In this document: in pieces, positions 63,298 to 64,000 of the stretch
Position numbering within the stretch: position 1 is the stretch's first letter
Layout of the letters: each line of letters opens with the position of its first letter
Assembly: GCA_964276095.1 (NCBI GenBank)
Contig: CAXYDR010000003.1
Location: 1,612,001-1,676,000 of the forward strand
Length of the DNA: 64,000 nucleotides
Origin: GCA-2733415 sp964276095
GTDB lineage: Bacteria > Bacteroidota > Bacteroidia > Flavobacteriales > Flavobacteriaceae
Direction: 5' to 3'
The notes under the pieces: generated by a model
Seen by the model: the letters and a program-made list of their open reading frames with translations, nothing else
The model's database searches: none
Told to the model about the DNA's origin: nothing
Program-made: the position numbers and the translations under genes

Positions 63298-63759
63298 TTA
63301 TTTTTTAAATGACAATATTGATTTTTCGAAACTAGATTTTTTTGACTTTGATACATTTGTGTAACCAATAAATTCATGCCCTTTTTTAATTTCTTTCCAA
63401 CTAAGCCCACTGGGAAGAGTTCCTCCAATAATTGTGTCGTTAGGCTGGTTTGTCATTCTGTGTGTATCCCAATTAATTGTCTTGTAATTTACATAATTTG
63501 GAGTCGTAGTATACTTGTCGTTAGAATAGTAGATAGCCGATGAGTCTGAATAAATGATCTGAAAACCATGTCCATGTCCGCCCGTAATGAGTATGGTTTC
63601 AGATTCTATATTGTCAAATTTTGGAATGTCAATATGGTAAATGGCTTTATTTCCAATATATTCCTTTTTAAATACTATTTTTTGAGTAATCAAATCGCTT
63701 TTAGACACTGAGCATCCAATTGTAATTAACAGAAAAATAGTAAAGAGAGAATACTTCAT
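63298..63759 (-). CDS. Small lipoprotein of unknown function (cassette gene)
   Basis: This 153-residue protein has a lipoprotein signal (LLITIGC, cysteine at about 16). The mature part contains a glycine/histidine loop (ITGGHGHGFQIIYSD), possibly metal-binding, and a basic C-terminus (KSKKSSFEKSILSFKK). Start and stop lie about 10 bases from the inverted cores GTGCCTAAC and GTTAGGCAC. I do not recognise the family. Confidence 0.72.
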   Translation of the reverse strand: MKYSLFTIFLLITIGCSVSKSDLITQKIVFKKEYIGNKAIYHIDIPKFDNIESETILITGGHGHGFQIIYSDSSAIYYSNDKYTTTPNYVNYKTINWDTHRMTNQPNDTIIGGTLPSGLSWKEIKKGHEFIGYTNVSKSKKSSFEKSILSFKK

Positions 63760-63773
63760 GTTTGAATTGTGCC

Positions 63774-63967
63774 TAACGTTTAGCTATGAATAGTACGGGG
63801 CAGAAAATCCGCGGATTTTCGTGTCGTCACGAGCCATAAGCTTCTCGGTTTTGTTTTTAGTTTGTTGTTTTTATAAATGCCAAATTGAAAGGTTTGGCGT
63901 TGAATGTAAATATACCCAAACTACCGATTTTACACACCAAAACCCGTATTATTTATAGGTTTTGTTA
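63774..63967 (-). repeat. attC-like repeat 6
   Basis: This 194-bp copy has outer cores GCCTAAC (exact RYYYAAC) and GTTAGCA. The palindrome and side hairpin are intact. The sequence to its right (GTTAGCAAACG) opens another cassette that is cut by the window edge. Confidence 0.85.
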
Positions 63968-64000
63968 GCAAACGTTTTTTGATTATAATAATTTATTTAT

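Larger units (their letters stand above)
57575..64000 (-). mobile_element. Integron-like gene cassette array with long attC-like sites (continues beyond window)
   Basis: Six copies of a 192-194 bp repeat alternate with short gene segments. All genes are on the minus strand. The ends of each segment are inverted copies of one another and vary between segments: GTTACCCAC/GTGGGTAAC, GTTAGCAAAC/GTTTGCTAAC, GTTATGCAC/GTGCATAAC, GTTAGGCAC/GTGCCTAAC, and with one mismatch GTTATGGTTT/AAACCCTAAC. In integrons the first bases of a cassette (TTRRRY) are complementary to RYYYAA just after its gene, exactly this pattern. Gene direction implies that the attI end is to the right, outside the window. No IntI-type integrase is visible. 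Confidence 0.8.

Noticed and set aside
57575..63967. The repeats as MITEs or IS remnants
   Set aside because: Flanks of single repeats do not form target-site duplications; instead the segment ends pair across the genes, which fits cassettes and not transposition.
57575..63967. The repeats as a CRISPR array
   Set aside because: Units are ~193 bp and separated by whole genes, with no short regular spacers.

Overview
The window is AT-rich DNA from a member of the Bacteroidota, almost certainly a marine-type Flavobacteriaceae. The evidence is a type IX secretion/gliding set (sprA, gldK-gldL-gldM-gldN, a PorP/SprF protein, remB), a T9SS-sorted protease, several TonB proteins, TAnnTTTG-type -7 promoter boxes and near-absence of Shine-Dalgarno sequences. 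A Tenacibaculum/Polaribacter-like relative is plausible, but the sequence alone does not fix the genus.

Layout of the core region (1-54.85 kb). 1-10.3 kb: 3' part of sprA, gcvH, a VanZ-like gene, three tandem tonB paralogues and remB. 10.4-16.5 kb: heme O synthase, cytochrome oxidase subunits III/III/IV, an SCO-type copper chaperone and small accessory membrane genes. 16.7-22.4 kb: a MacAB-TolC-like efflux operon. 22.6-32.3 kb: tsaB, an MscS channel, a thioredoxin-fold DUF255 protein, an Nfu-type Fe-S scaffold, PorP/SprF, a gamma-carbonic anhydrase and a metal-related HYC_CC_PP / TonB-dependent receptor / HMA cluster. 32.4-41.4 kb, minus strand: an M43 protease, groES-groEL, secG, lptE, a sigma-54 activator and miaB. 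41.5-51.0 kb: topA, a ureohydrolase-like gene and the gldKLMN motor/secretion operon. 51.2-54.85 kb: an FAD oxidoreductase, DUF983, an ABC-F ATPase and initiator tRNA-fMet.

Accessory region (54.85-64 kb). A tyrosine recombinase operon starts directly after tRNA-fMet. It is followed by the most unusual part of the window: six copies of a 192-194 bp structured repeat separated by minus-strand genes, all predicted to be exported. The two ends of every inter-repeat segment are inverted copies of each other (for example GTTAGGCAC ... GTGCCTAAC), and these short ends differ from segment to segment. That is the signature of integron gene cassettes, in which RYYYAAC and GTTRRRY core sites pair in the excised circle. 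The repeats behave like very long attC sites. No integron integrase of known type is visible, and the array runs off the right edge. I read it as an integron-like cassette array (or a CALIN, a cluster of attC lacking an integrase) with atypical ~193 bp recombination sites.

The core genes form coherent systems: T9SS/gliding (SprA, GldKLMN, PorP, RemB and the T9SS-sorted M43 substrate), respiratory oxidase biogenesis (CyoE, Cox III/IV, SCO, DUF420), efflux and metal handling. The cassettes appear to supply the cell with small, exported, mostly unrecognised proteins.
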